The notes under the pieces are model-generated. The model was given only the letters and a program-made list of their open reading frames with translations. It was not told the DNA's origin and made no database searches. A program made the translations under genes and the position numbers. From the NCBI RefSeq assembly GCF_047495875.1, contig NC_092459.1, positions 91,745,560 to 91,809,559 on the forward strand: a stretch of DNA of 64,000 nucleotides. Reading direction: 5' to 3'. This stretch comes from Pithys albifrons albifrons. Its lineage: Eukaryota > Chordata > Aves > Passeriformes > Thamnophilidae. This document shows positions 12,461 through 25,300 of the stretch, piece after piece (positions within the stretch are counted from its first letter, which is position 1; the number at the start of each line of letters is the position of its first letter).

Positions 12461-15400
12461 TTTAAATGTTTGCTGATGCTACAAAGCTTTCTAACAGGTC
12501 AAACGCAACTGCATATAAAAAGACACCACAGGTGCATATAAAAGGTGCACCACAGCTCTGAGACATCTTCTAATAAAGATAAAATCTTTACTAGGAAGGA
12601 ACAAAGTTCATCTTTTCCTGTTAAAGGTGCCTATGCAATACCAATGCAACTTAAATAATTGTAGCTAAATATTGACTATTTGTGAAACAGCTTTCATTCC
12701 TGAACTCTGCATGTGATGTACTTATGTAACACAAGACTGTGCCACACCAGCTGTCAGACATGAATCTTTATACAAAACACAGGATAAAATTGTGAATCCT
12801 TGTCTGCCTTGGCTCTTTCTGACTCCATTTACATGGAAAAGCTGAATTTCAATTTAAAAGAAAAACACTGCTCTGGAGAATTTGCTCAGATATGGGTAAG
12901 AAAATTCAGCAGATACATCTCTATTTTACCTGCCTAACTCTTGATGTAAAACTTATTTATAAGGACAAGTAGAAAAAATAAGACAACACAAACCCCCAAA
13001 AGACTGACACAAATAACTTGAAGGCTTTGTGAGTAATAAAATATTCAATGTTTGCATTTGGAAATGTTAAACTCCTGAGTGGCTTGGGAACCGTGCCTTA
13101 TCCAGACATCATTATTACTTCGCAACCACCTTGTCTGATGACTTTATACTCATCATGCAGTTAAATTCACATCCAGAAAGATATAAACCTAGAGAGATAA
13201 GAAGAGATATGAATGCAGACTTATAGTAGGTTGGAATACATACATACATACTGCACTGGGAAACAAAACAAGCAGCGCAAACACACTAAGCATGACTTTT
13301 ACTTCCTAATCACAAACAGCAAATTCCCATATCTTCTTTCTTCAGCTTGGCTTTCTTATTTTCAGATATCATCAGCTTTCCTGTTTTCTGCTGCTCTGAT
13401 TTTCAAAACTGTCTTTGAAATTTATCCTCTCTAATATTGATTTTCATTACTCATTTATTATTTAAATATAGGCTGGTCTTGCTGATATTTTTTCCACACT
13501 GTCATTTATTTATTACCTCATGAGCAGTCTTGAGCCATCTTGTCCTTCACAAGCTCTTGCTTTGTCTTGTACAGGATTGCAGTTCCTGTGTTGGATTGTT
13601 TTGCCTCGTGCTCTAGAGCTATTTTATGTTTCAAAACGAGGCAAAATGACAGTGAAAAATTTAGCCAGTTTTGAGTTAGTCAAATTTCATCTTTCATTTC
13701 CGTTTCTAAGGGTTAGTTTGTTATACTTTGGGGGGTGGGGGTGTGTGTGGAGGGTTTTTTCATCCAATATACTCTTGGACTCTAGTGCCATACAAATATT
13801 TTCAATAACTATACAGTACACATTTATTAATCTAATAACTGAAGAATCCCTCTTCTAGAGGAAACAGTGTCAGAACTATATACAGGATTACTGTTAGTTT
13901 TATTTGGTTTTTATTTGTTCTGTGGCAGGGACCTGGAGATTACATACTTTAGTCAAAGAACAGGAATGCTGGGCTCTCTAATTTTGCAGGTAAATGTTGG
14001 GCAAAGTTAACTATAAGGAAGTATTATTCTAACACACTGCTTTGAACTATCAGAACTCTTTGGCCAATAGTTCTTTTTGTGTGCATTGTGGCTGGTGAGA
14101 AGTGTTAAAATAGTGTGATTTTGTAGCTATTGGTGAAAGGCAGCGGGAAAAGCAAACTATGCCATCTTGCTTATACTTTATTTTAGAGAGCTTCCATCGA
14201 ATTAGCTAGTGCAACAGAAGGGTAAAGTCACCAAATGCACAGAAATGAAGCCCAGAGATACAAGTAACAGGCAATATCAATTAAAGCATCAAGTCACAGT
14301 ATATAAGCAGCAGAGTGGGTCTAAGATATTTGTGGCCCATTTATTCATTAGCTATACTGTCCTTAAATGATGGAAATATGGGTAAAAGATGGATAAAAAT
14401 AACTGGAAATGAAAAACATGGCTGTTTTTTTGAACAGAAGAGAGATTCTCTTCCTCTGTTGAATTTCAGTTCATTCATACTACTGTACTTGAAGTCACTG
14501 TTAAACAATTAGGACCGTGATGGGATCTATTGATCTCTGTCCCCAAACATAGCCTTTTTGTAAGAAGTGCAGTACATCAAAGCTGTGGACAGGAAAATAG
14601 TGCCATTGTAGGAAAAGGATTTCAACATGTATATAAGTAGTGTTGTCATATAAAATCAGAGAATAAGTTTAAAAAGCTAGAGCAAAAGAAGTTCCTTTAA
14701 TTTTCCAGCGTCATCTAAGAGGCACCCTCTAACTCTCGTTAGACCACAATCAGGGTCATGTAACTGCAGGCCATGTACAAAATCACTGAGTCAGGAGTTC
14801 TGTTAGAAAAGAAACAATGTCGGAATGGAAAATAATTAGTTTATGGACTTAATTCAAAACTTTTCAACTCTCTTTACTGTGGAAAAAACCTGTATGGAAA
14901 TGTATTACAATGAATAAAATGCAATAACCACATACATCAGATACCACTTTTCTGTGTAGGATACATACAACCTTTGGTTTACAATTTGGGAAAATTCACA
15001 GATCATTTACACAAAGCAAGCATATTCTCAGGAGGAACTGAAGATGCTCTTAATAAGATGGAAATTTCTTGGCACTTAGTAAGAGTGCTTGTCTTAGTTT
15101 ATCCCACTCTAGCCAAGAACTGGAGATGTTCGAGGCTTCATATTAAAATATCTCACATAGCACAGTAGTCATTTGCTCTGCTTATCTTTGTCCTGCAATT
15201 AATAAATGTAGAACTGTTGAGGCTTCAGAATATTCAACAATTTTCATTATTAACACAACAAATAATTAGGAAACAATTACATGGCAGACAGCATAAAAAA
15301 AGCTAATGTAACTGTTCCTGACAGTCTCAGAGACACAATTCTAATGTTTACACTCAGTCTGTTCCCCAAACACATATTTGACCCATCTTTTGGGAATTTA

Positions 15401-16134
15401 TCAAGTTGACGGATTATGACTTTTGATGTTGAATCAATTGATTACTTTCTACATTTTGATGAACTGTTGCTATACAGTTCTTGCCAACATCTCACCAGCC
15501 ATAGTTCATACTAAAACAAATTAGCATTTACAATGTTTTTAGTTTCATAAGAGTGGCATTCTTAAGATTATAAAACTGTAAAAAGGCTGATCTATGGTAA
15601 TCATTTCCATAAACTTGTTCTGCACATAACAGAAAGGAGAACTCAGTGGAAACTAAGTGGAAGAAGAGTCAAGTTGTACTATCATTGAACTCACTGTAAA
15701 TAAGTTCTCTGACTCAAGGTCAATTATTTCAGATATGTACCCCACTCAGCTGAGTACCTGGAAATGATAAACTACAGAAAACTGCAAATCTTGCCTAAAG
15801 GATTCTCTCTTAATTTGAAAACACATGGAGTTTAGGACATACAATATGACTAGCTTAGATTACTTTCTCTTGCAAAATAAAACACACCTTTCATTATTAT
15901 ACCCATCATAGCTTTCAGATACCAAAAGAGAAGAACTGAGCTGTTGAGAATAATTATAGAACAGTTCACTCCCAAAACCCTTAGTATTGAAACTGTTCTC
16001 AGTATATATTCACAACTGGGATAGAGAAATTATTTTTCTTTCACTTGTTGACATCTCTGTGCTTAACTTATGCAATGTGCAACATCAGTCTACACATTCG
16101 AGACAATGTTTGGAGCTCCTACATAGATATTAAA
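12461..16134. other. non-coding unique sequence
   Basis: About 3.7 kb. It holds a near-perfect tandem pair of about 22 bp at 12511-12555 and a G-rich spot near 13730-13750. No exon, RNA gene or transposon was recognised. Confidence 0.55.
12511..12555. repeat. tandem 22-bp duplication
   Basis: GCATATAAAAAGACACCACAG is followed two bases later by a close copy with GGTGC in place of AGAC. It is a small local duplication; each copy carries a TATAAAA string, but nothing else suggests a promoter. Confidence 0.6.
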
Positions 16135-16182
16135 TGGGGGGTGGGTGGGGTGAGGTGGGGTGGGTGGGGTGAGGTGGGGTGG
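16135..16182 (+). repeat. 19-bp G-rich minisatellite, G-quadruplex motif
   Basis: The unit GTGGGTGGGGTGAGGTGGG occurs twice in perfect tandem and begins a third time, directly after a G5 run. Four G runs separated by short loops (1, 1 and 6 nt) satisfy the canonical G-quadruplex pattern on the plus strand. Confidence 0.85.
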
Positions 16183-18573
16183 AAATGCTTGCTTAATTTC
16201 ATTAATATTATCATTAAATTGCAAAGGATAAACTGAGCCTCCATTTCAACTACCTTCCATACAGTTGGAAAATAAAGCAAACTCTTGTTATTGTTTAAAT
16301 GGCATTTTATAAAATATATGTTACATGCAATATCTAAGTCTGCATGAACCAAAACAGGTGCTTCTGCTAGAACACAGGAGAGCTCCTACCACTGGCAATT
16401 CAAGTGCAGATGTAAACTATCACAGGAAAATTTGATCAATCTACTCTCAAGGTGTTAATACTTTTCTCAAACAGGACTTTGTTTCTTATATAATTGAACA
16501 GCATGCTTCAGCATAAGCAGACACAATATCAGCTTTCCCATTTTAGTAGAAATTCTAACAAAGCTTATGTATTTTAGGAGGTCAGACAAAGCAATCAAAC
16601 ATATTGGGTCCGCTTCAGTTAAATACTTTCCTGGTAATTTTATTTGCCCGCATTGCAAAACCAGGTTTGCTTTGCAAAAATTTAATCACAGCAGAGTTGC
16701 CCACAAAAGTACACCCACCATGCTCTACTCAATATTCCCACGCTTTTTAATATTTGTCATATTTCATCTTTTAATGCAGTCCTAATGAGAGTATATTGGA
16801 ACACCACAGAACCAGGCTCATAAGAATGTGGTCTTGAAATAAAATGTGGAACAGAAGGAGCATTGTATTACAGTCTCTGTTAATGTTTTAATGGTTGAGA
16901 GATTTCCAACATGTTGGCAGTGTCAGGACAAACCAATTTAATAAATTATTAACACTAATCAAACATTTTTATGATGGCAGTCAAAACTTCCTTGGCAGTT
17001 AAGGTTAATTCTGTTGAAGTTTGACAAAGATGTTACTGTTTGATGGAAACCATGTTTAAAACTACAGCCTTCTTCAAATCAGAACCTTGCACTGCCCTGA
17101 GCAGAAACGGTTAAGCAATACATCTTGAAGTACATAAAGAAACAGTGAAGGCAGGGCTGCAGTCTCCTTTGGCAGTACGAGAGCTGACGAATGGAAGTGA
17201 AATGTAAATTGATTACAGCGTTCATAATTTGCCTGCCACTACTTGAAATAGGATAGAAAGAGACCGTTATGGGGAAGAGAGAAAGCTTGGGCTGTTGAGG
17301 GGAGAGCACTAAATCAATATGCAAAGAAAATCTAGGAATTCCAGGCACTTGACAAGAGGGGTAGAGGGAAATAAAGAATCCTGCCAGATTTGAGTATGAA
17401 ACTTTGAAGAACAGGTATTTTAAAACATCCCTTCATTCAAAAGGCAACTAACAATAACAATGCCAGACAACATCACATTCTCCCTCCAGCTCCTCTAGCC
17501 TTGCCAGCTAGATGAATACCAGCACAGCAGAAGTTAATGAGGGGTATGGATTAACAATACAATGTTTCTCAGACCTTTCTTGGGTCTCCCCTGGGGCACC
17601 CACAGTCTATACATCATCAATCTACTGCAAATTGATGTAGTCAGCCTGTGACAAGGGTCAGGTTTCCAGGACCAGCTACCAGGCATGATCTAGTCATTTT
17701 GAGTTATCAAGACAAAGCTCTGTTCTGCCAAGCCCTGGCCATATAAAATCCACAGCTCTCCAGGCTTTCAGTGAGATGAAATCAAACCACAGAGCCCTCT
17801 CTGTTCTCCTTTATGCCTGCTGAGAAGTCAGATCACCTTTCTGAAGTGACACTGTTATTATTTTGTGCTCTCTTACAGATGATGCTCACAAACAAGAAAA
17901 ATATGTGCTAACTCATCAACTTCTTAATATTAATAATTACTATTATTATTGTATGCTAATTATAAAAATAATAGCAAGAAAAACATACATATATATTTTC
18001 AATATATGACAGTGATGAAAAAAAATGCATTTGCTGATGCAGGTTTCTAAGTAAGAAATTAGTTTATTGGAGTATCAAAAACTTTTGTTTGCCCACAATA
18101 TTTTTTCCTGAACAATCACATGTGGGATCTTGCTTTTATTCAACAACTCATGTGCCACAGATTTTCCAAATACTCTGTGGATTAGTTTTACACATGCAAA
18201 TTTGTGCTGGTGTTCCTTTAGCTTAGTTGAAATCAATGATTTCCATGTAAGCCTGGTGGGTAAGCATGCCCTGGCTCACAGCACAGCAGCCTCGTCAGCT
18301 GCACCCAAACGCACCCGTTCAGAGGTGAGGAGACAAAAGAAACAGAGTATATAACACACTGAGAAATATGAAATGTTCTGTCAATAAGATATGAGTAGCC
18401 CAAATCAAAGATTTAAATTACTAGAAAGACCCCTATTAACTTCAATGGTTTTGCTGGCATCCACATTTCTACAGAAACTGCAGCAGGTAAGATTTACGCA
18501 ATACCTATAGGTTTAGCACCACCTAAACTTAGAATTAATAGTTCTTCCTGAAGAAAATTTTCATGGCTGTTTA
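16183..18573. other. non-coding unique sequence
   Basis: About 2.4 kb. It includes an (ATT)n-rich patch around 17926-17975 and some T/A-rich sequence near 17980-18030. No gene was recognised. Confidence 0.55.
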
Positions 18574-18721
18574 TAGAATCATAAAATATCCTGAGTTGGA
18601 AGGCTTCCACAAAGATCAAGGAGTTCAACTGCTGGCCCTGCACAGGATAGCCCCAAGAATCACACCAGGTGTCTGAGAGCATTGTCCAAACCCTTCATGC
18701 ACTCTGGAGTGTTGATCTGCC
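18574..18721 (-). mobile_element. CR1 LINE 3' tail fragment
   Basis: Begins TAGAATCATAAAATATCCTG, then GAGTTGGAAGG, a typical reverse-complement CR1 3' end. It continues through recognisable CR1 UTR phrases such as AAGATCAAGGAGTTCAAC and ACACCAGGTGTCTGAGAGC. Only about 150 bp remain, so the copy is severely 5'-truncated and non-coding. An A/C-rich tract follows immediately. Confidence 0.8.
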
Positions 18722-18731
18722 TCAGAATAAT

Positions 18732-18808
18732 TAAAAACCAAAACAACCAACCACAACACAAACAAAAAAAACCACCAAAACACCCCCCAAACAAAACAAA
18801 AACCTCAA
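18732..18808. repeat. A/C-rich low-complexity tract
   Basis: AACCAAAAC, ACAAAC and CACCCCCCAAAC style units just beyond the CR1 fragment; G is nearly absent. Confidence 0.85.
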
Positions 18809-20065
18809 CATGACATACAGAAAAAGGAAACTAGATTCTTGGATTTCAGTTACCTAAAATATGGCAGATTCCTGAGGCATCCAATACACTCAGGTTAGCT
18901 TTAAAAATGTACAGGTACTTGTGGTCCAACACAGGTGTGAATTACCAATAGAAAACAGACTTTTTTATTCACAAAGATACTTCAGTGAAACTCAGTGCAT
19001 TTGCTACTTACATGTCTATGAATGGATCTCATTAATATTTTTAGAAGGCATATGTCCAAAAATGAATCCTTGCACACATTATCTATCCTCAAGTTCATTT
19101 TGTGTTTTGTCTGCTCCAAATGAACAACAAGCTTTGAAAAGCAGGCAACAGAACTGAGCAAGCTGCTTGTGGTATGAACATTTGATGAACATTTGCTCAT
19201 ATTTATTCATACAAGCATTCTGGAATTTCTCTGTCATGGATGGTCTTCCAAACACAACGTCATGCATATAAATGTGCATGCAAAGCAAACAGAAAGATCC
19301 ACTAATACCTTTGAAATAACTTTGTGGCTTTTATCTGATAGATGCTTGCAAATACTTCGTTTCATTATTCACTTAAGTTTTTCACGCTGTAATTGAACTT
19401 CTACAGAGAAGGAAAAAAAAAAGAAACGAAATCTCTAAACTGTCAGACAACTTCAGTTCTCATCTTCCACTAGCCCCTTTGGGCAGTGATGTGTCTTGAA
19501 AAAGTTTCTGAAACATGAGAATGTGTTCAAAAATTAGGCTTCTACTCAGGAAGTTTCCATTATCTCTCACAATGAGTTTCTGCCACTGGACTAGCCAGTG
19601 ATGACAAGTTCTTCTTTCTATTGCGTAGTAAACTTTTACATCAATTGGGTTGTAACCAAGACTGTGACATTTTTGCAAAAAGTTGCAAGGGACTCTAAGG
19701 GAACATTTTGGGGAACAGTATTCAAGTCGTGGACTGTAACAGGTAGACACTACATGAACTTCCTTAAAGAACCAAAACTTGAACCTTTTGAAGTTCCCTA
19801 ACAGGAGCGCTCTTTAACCTACATATACCTACCTCCTTTTTTACACATTTGCCTGCATGGGTGCATGCACATTCACCTTTAAGTGGCTTTAGGCACATGT
19901 CCCATCAGTTAAAAGCAAAGTCTCAATTTGAGCTGATATGAATGGAAGCTTGAGCAGAGGATGACTGTAGCCCTTTTTTTAGTATACTATCAGTCAAAAG
20001 TGATAATAATAATTTGCAGGTCTATTGATTTATTCTATGCTACAAACAAAAGCTGCATTCATATT
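18809..20065. other. non-coding unique sequence
   Basis: About 1.25 kb between CR1 copies. Overlapping short frames on both strands have no recognisable content. Confidence 0.5.
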
Positions 20066-20626
20066 GAGGGAGGTGATTATTCTGCTCTGCTCTGCACTGG
20101 TGCAGAGTAACCTTGAATATTATGTGCAGTTTTGGCCACTGCAATATAAGATATTGAGAGCTCAATAGACAGTGTCCAAAGGAGGGCAATGAAGATGGTG
20201 AAGAACCCTAAGGGGAAGCTGTATGAGGAGTGGCTGAGGTCACTTGCTTTGTTCAGCCTGGAGACAAGAAGACTAAGGAGAGACCCCATTGCAGTTACAA
20301 CTTCCTAATGAGGGGAAGAGGGAGGGCAGACATTGATCTCTTCTCTGTGATGACCAGTGAAAGGACCTGAGGGAATGGCCTAAAGTTGTGACACGAGAGG
20401 TTGAGGACAGATATTAGAAAGAGGTTCTTCACCCAGAAGGTGGTTGGGCACTGGAACAGGCTCTCCAAGGAAGTGGTCACAGCACCAGGCCTGACAGAGT
20501 TCAGGAAGTGTTTGGATAATACTCTCAGGAGCATGGTGTGACTCTTGGGGATGGTCCTGTGCAGGGCCAAAAGTTGGACTCAGTGATCCTTGTGGGTCCC
20601 TTCCAGCTCAGCAGATTCTGTGATTA
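20066..20626 (+). mobile_element. CR1 LINE fragment (ORF2 end plus 3' UTR)
   Basis: The plus strand follows a CR1 3' terminal region. It opens with GAGGGAGGTGATTATTCTGC and then shows the segment for the ORF2 C-terminus, including GTGGCTGAGGTCACTTGC, TTGTTCAGCCTGGAGACAAG and GAGGTTCTTCACCCAGAAGG. The UTR ending GGGTCCCTTCCAGCTCAGC leads to a single GATTCTGTGATT tail. Indels break every frame, so no protein is encoded. It is older than the copy at 21324-22396, which lies in the opposite orientation less than 1 kb away, so the two can pair as an imperfect inverted repeat. The 5' edge is a typical CR1 truncation. Confidence 0.88.
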
Positions 20627-21323
20627 GTATAGCTCATTACTCCAGTTGGTTATATTTGGAGTAGACACTTTTAGAAGAGCTGATAATACATGAACAGTTG
20701 ATAACGCCAAATGAATATGCATTTTGGAAGCAAGCATCAGCACCTTATACAAATACGAGTTCACCTGGAAGGACTTGTAAGTTGAAGTTGCCTTCTATTT
20801 AATTTTTCAGTTATTAAAAACTAAAAGGAGGAACAGATTTTTCCTTCAGTGGAAGTACATGTAGGATGTGACCAAGATTAAAAAAAAAAAAAAGAAAAGA
20901 AAAAGGAGAATATCCTTCAGAAAAGACTTACAGAAATCACTAGTTATCAGTTTAAGTACTTGACTTTGTGTAAATAAGTTATGCCAGAGGAAAGAACTTT
21001 TGCAAGTGTCTCAATTTGTGGAGGCAACTGGTGGTCTGTTCAAATTCTGCCTTTACACAGAAGCCCATGGAACACATATGCCCTGAATGAGCTCTGCACT
21101 GCTGACCTCCATTTAAAATCTCTACTGCATCTTCACCACTGCTGGGAGTGCTTGCTAGCTTTGATCAGTAGGGAAGGTTCCAGACTAAAATCCCAATTCA
21201 CAGCTGGAGGAAATTTAAATCATCATCCAGACATGAAATTTTACTTATCATATCTGGTAACAGAGCACATCAGCACCAATCACTTCCCCCATTTAGTACA
21301 TTTGCCTCCACTCCTCTTCCCAA
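20627..21323. other. non-coding spacer between two CR1 copies
   Basis: About 0.7 kb of unique sequence separating the tail-to-tail CR1 copies. It contains an A-rich run at 20880-20907. An open frame of 126 codons at 20981-21361 runs into the CR1 tail and has no recognisable domain. Confidence 0.55.
20880..20907. repeat. poly-A-rich tract
   Basis: A run of A interrupted by single G bases. No retrocopy body could be recognised upstream. Confidence 0.8.
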
Positions 21324-22396
21324 AGAATCATAGAATCGATTGGGTTGGAAAAAAACTCTGAGATCATCAGGTCCAACCCTTGGTCCAACTCCAGTCCCTT
21401 TACTAGATCATGGCACTCAGTGCCACGTCCAATCTGCGTTTAAAAATCTCCATGGATGGTGAATCCACCACCTCTCTGGGCAGACCATTCCAATGCCTGA
21501 TTACTCACTCTGGAAAAAATTTTTTCCTGATATCCAACTTAAATTTCCCCTGGCAGAGCTTGAGCCTGTGCCCCCTTGTCCTATTGCTGAGTGCCCGGGA
21601 GAAGAGACCAACCCCCACCTGGCTAGAACTTCCCTTCAGGTAGTTCTAGAGAGTGATGAGGTCACCTCTGAGCCTCCTCTTCTCCAGACTAAACAACCCC
21701 AGCTCCCTCAGCCTCTCCCCATAGGGCTTGTGCTCCAGTCCCTTCACCAGCCTTGTTGCTCTTCTCTGGACTCGCTCCAGCACCTCAATATCTTTCCTGA
21801 ACTGAGGGGCCCGGAACTGAACACAGTACTCAAGGTGTGGCCTCACCAATGCAGAGTACAGGGGAAGGATCACTGCCCTGGTCCTGCTGGCCATGCTATT
21901 TTTGATACAGGCCAGGATCCCATTGGCCTTCTTGGCCACCTGGGCACACTATTGGCTCATGTTGAGCTTCCTGTCAATTAGTCCCCCCAGGTCCCTTTCT
22001 GCCTGGCTGCTCTCCAGCCACTCTGTCCCCAGCCTGTAGCGCTGCAGGGGATTGTTGTGGCCAAAGTGCAGGACCCGGCACTTGGCCTTATTGAACTTCA
22101 TCCCATTGGAATCAGCCCATCTCTCCAGTCTATCCAGATCCCTCTGCAGAGCCCTCCTGCCTTCCAGCAGGTTGACACTCCCTCCCAACTTGGTATCATC
22201 AGCAAATTTGCTGATGATGGACTCATCTAAATCATCAATAAAGATGTTAAACAGGACTGGACCCAACACTGACCCCTGGGGAACACCACTAGTGACCAGC
22301 CGCCAGCTGGATGCAGCCCCATTCACCAGCACTCTCTGGGCCCAACCCTCCAACCAGCTCCTAATCCAGGAGAGGTTACACTTGTCCATCTACAGC
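21324..22396 (-). mobile_element. CR1 LINE, 5'-truncated, relatively young
   Basis: A well-preserved avian CR1 read on the minus strand. Its 3' end is the AGAATCATAGAATC stretch at 21324 (reverse complement of the CR1 octamer repeat). The short 3' UTR spans about 21324-21402, and the rest is the C-terminal third of ORF2. The upstream part (ORF1, endonuclease and the N-terminal half of the reverse transcriptase) is absent because the copy is 5'-truncated near 22396, as is usual for CR1. No clear target-site duplication was found. Decay consists of scattered substitutions with no frame-changing indel over almost 1 kb, so this is the youngest CR1 in the window. Confidence 0.95.
21403..22389 (-). 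pseudogene. CR1 ORF2 reverse transcriptase, C-terminal relic
   Basis: In an intact element this protein makes CR1 DNA by target-primed reverse transcription. Here one minus-strand frame runs 329 codons from 22389 to a TAG at 21405-21403, which fits the natural end of CR1 ORF2. Near residues 34-44 is the RT motif [11 protein letters not shown]. The catalytic FADD box is at residues 62-65, followed by TKLGGS. Downstream lie the conserved thumb and C-terminal segments ([44 protein letters not shown]). Three in-frame nonsense codons interrupt it: TAG at 21951-21949, TAG at 21648-21646 and TGA at 21507-21505. They stand where family members have sense codons. No frameshift is needed. The endonuclease and RT fingers are missing, so it cannot be active. 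The start is a truncation point, not a true initiation site. Confidence 0.93.
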
Positions 22397-25300
22397 AACA
22401 CCTCCTACACAACTAATCCCTACAAGAATGGAAAATCTTGCAGCAGCTACTCCCTTGAGAAAAACTATTAAAAAATCTAGCCTCCAACCTCAAACCAGCC
22501 TGCTCTAGTACAGGCCAAAAGCTAACTCCAGTCTGACTGCTCTCTTCACCTACAGAGTTGTTGCTGCTTTCTTCTTCCTATGCTAAAAGTAAACCCAAAT
22601 GCTGTTTGGTGTAAGTCAGCTTTTTGAGGAATAATAAACTGGAGTGACTTGCCTGTGCAGCACACTGCAGAGAAACTTCTGACAGTGTTTGCAGGAAAGT
22701 TCACTATTCCAGTCCCAGAGCAAAGCTGCTGTTCTTCCCATTTTAAAGGGTCCCACCTTTTTTTTGCTTCACTTCTCACCTATCATTATTGGCTACTTTT
22801 CCAAGGGCAGATGAGATCCATGCAATTTTTTGAATCTCTTATTTTTGGAGAACAAAACACCTTCACCCATCTAAGAGAACTGATGTACTTTGCTGGCTTT
22901 GAACTTGTAAAATATCTCTCTGCTGAAGCAGCTGCTGAATAATTTATATTTCTTAGAACCAAGCTGAGAATATGTACATTTTGCTTTGATACATACAGTG
23001 TAGTTCTTTTTCCTTCCTTTCCATTGCCATCTTGTTTTCCACTTAAAATTTCAATGTAGGAAATTCTGAAGACTTCAGAGCCTGGGAAAATTATTTGAGT
23101 TTGGGGAACGAGAGAGAAGGAGAGTGCAATACATTTGTGAGTTGCTTTTTTTTTTTTTTTAATGGAAGGAAAATATCCTGAACAGCTTGCAATTAGCAGC
23201 TCTGGAAAGTTACAGTTTCTTCAATGACACACAGCATGCCAAGTAAACCTACAAGAGATTCCTTAGCTTAACATGCCTGGAGCAGGATACAGTTCCTCTA
23301 AATCAAAGCACAGCTCACACTAACAGTTGCAGCATGTTAGTGGCTGGTTGGCTGTTTTATGAAGAATTATAAAGTGACACAGCAGTCTGGTTGAAAAAAG
23401 CACACACTACGCTTTGATGTTTTTAACCACTAACTTCAAGAGGACCAACAGAGACCTTCCTGTTTTTATTGCAGACTCTCTATCATCCCTCCCCCTGCTC
23501 CCTCCCTCCTCTCCCACTGCTAGATGGGGGACTGTTATCTTTCAGTCACTTTGTAAGCTTGACTTGTTTACAGACTGAATGTCTCTGTTTATAGGCCTCT
23601 ATCAGAGAACAAACAGGGCAAGTGTGACTTCCTAGGACCTGAAATGTGATGCTTTTTCCTTTTGGGCAAAAGTAGGAGTGACAAGGCAAGGGAAAATGAA
23701 GGGGAAAAGAGAAATCCTATAATTGTCTTTCTTGTCCATCTTTCCTCCAGGATAAATGTATACACATGTATGGTACAAAGGTATTTTAAGAGCCAGCTGC
23801 TTAAATGTTAGTTTATCAAAACTCCATGAAAATGCACACCAATTGTCTTGTAAAAACTAGGTCCACTTCAGAACCTTGTCCTCCAACAGTAAAATCAATT
23901 CTAAAAAATGTCTTCTCTTAAACTCCCCGTTTTTAATGTTTGTTATTATAGATCCATTTAAATGCTTATTTGGGGAACCCTAAAAGCTTATATCATATTT
24001 TACTGGGGACATTTAAAGGGTCTCAATGGGGTAACTATAAGCATACACACTGTAATGGTGAAATTTTAGAAACCATTAATGGCATGACTTTGTATATTCT
24101 TTTTTATCTTGAATAATATTTTACCTTGGGCACAACCCTACACCAGTCAATATGAATAGTCTTTAATAAGGTACTGAAATGACATAAAAGTCAGTCTGCT
24201 TATACTGCTAATGGCAGATTTCAGTTCTCCATAATGGTCAGATTATAAACACCGAGGAGGAGGGATGGCTTTGTCCTTACTAAGAGTGTCTTACTTTTAC
24301 ACTGTCAATTTTTATTTTAATTGTAAGATTCATTTTTAAATGTTTCTGGTTTCAAAAGGTTTGCTTTTGCACAAACCCACACTTGGGAGCATGATGGGTT
24401 TTTAAAGAGGGTACAAAAAGGCATATCATATTTGCTTTAATAGTACTTTATAGTTAAGACACTGGGCCAGCCAGTTTTGATCTCCAATCTTGGAGATTGT
24501 TTACCAGAAAATGTTGAAAACCTTTAGAACTGAAAAATAAAATAGAATAATGAAATCTAGGATGTTAAGTATTTAAACATAAACCCTTCCAAATAAATAG
24601 ATCAGACAAGACAGAAGAGGAAAGATTTTACATGTAGCTCTTCCTTCAACATCTATGTCCACACAGGTGTGACTTTAGAGCAGTGGCACTTAAACATAGT
24701 CCAGTTATAGTGTGAGTAGCAGCAGTACCCAGGCCCCTCTGGGTCCTCCCACCTACTCTAAGACCAGCCTGCTCCATGTTCCTCACAGCTGCCTCCAAAC
24801 CAAAGGTAGTTCTGCAGTCCCTATGATCCCCTTTCATATGCTCAGCAGCATCCCATCAGAAGAGCAATCACCTCTCTCTCCAAGGAGACCTCTGTACCTC
24901 CCTGTCTTTTAGTGATGGACCACATGCCTTGGCAGACCACAGAGAGGTGCAAATGCTCCTGCACGCACTTCTGCTGTGCAATGGAACAGACAGCCCAGCA
25001 CAAGCTGAGTGCTCCAATGGCTGAACTTTCAAAATAAAAGTGAGAAATTGCTCTCCATTACAGTTCACATACAACATAATCAGTTTAAACACAGCACCCA
25101 AGTAGACATTACCTAAATGTGTCCTGGTGCAACTCTGCCTGCTGGTAAGAGCAGAGTTGCTCCTCTTTATCTGGTTTAGTCTGAAGACATCCAAAGGTAC
25201 TGACCTTTCAGTTTTCTCCCACTGCAACAGTTTTTTTCCTGTGGTCAGGCAGACCCACCTCACATACACATTAACTGCTGCTTTTGGCATCCAGATATGA

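Noticed and set aside
16045..16236. Gly/Trp-rich 63-codon frame
   Set aside because: By-product of the G-rich minisatellite.
21493..21981. 162-codon plus-strand open frame
   Set aside because: It lies antisense to the CR1 ORF2 relic, and its length comes from the codon pattern of the true minus-strand frame.
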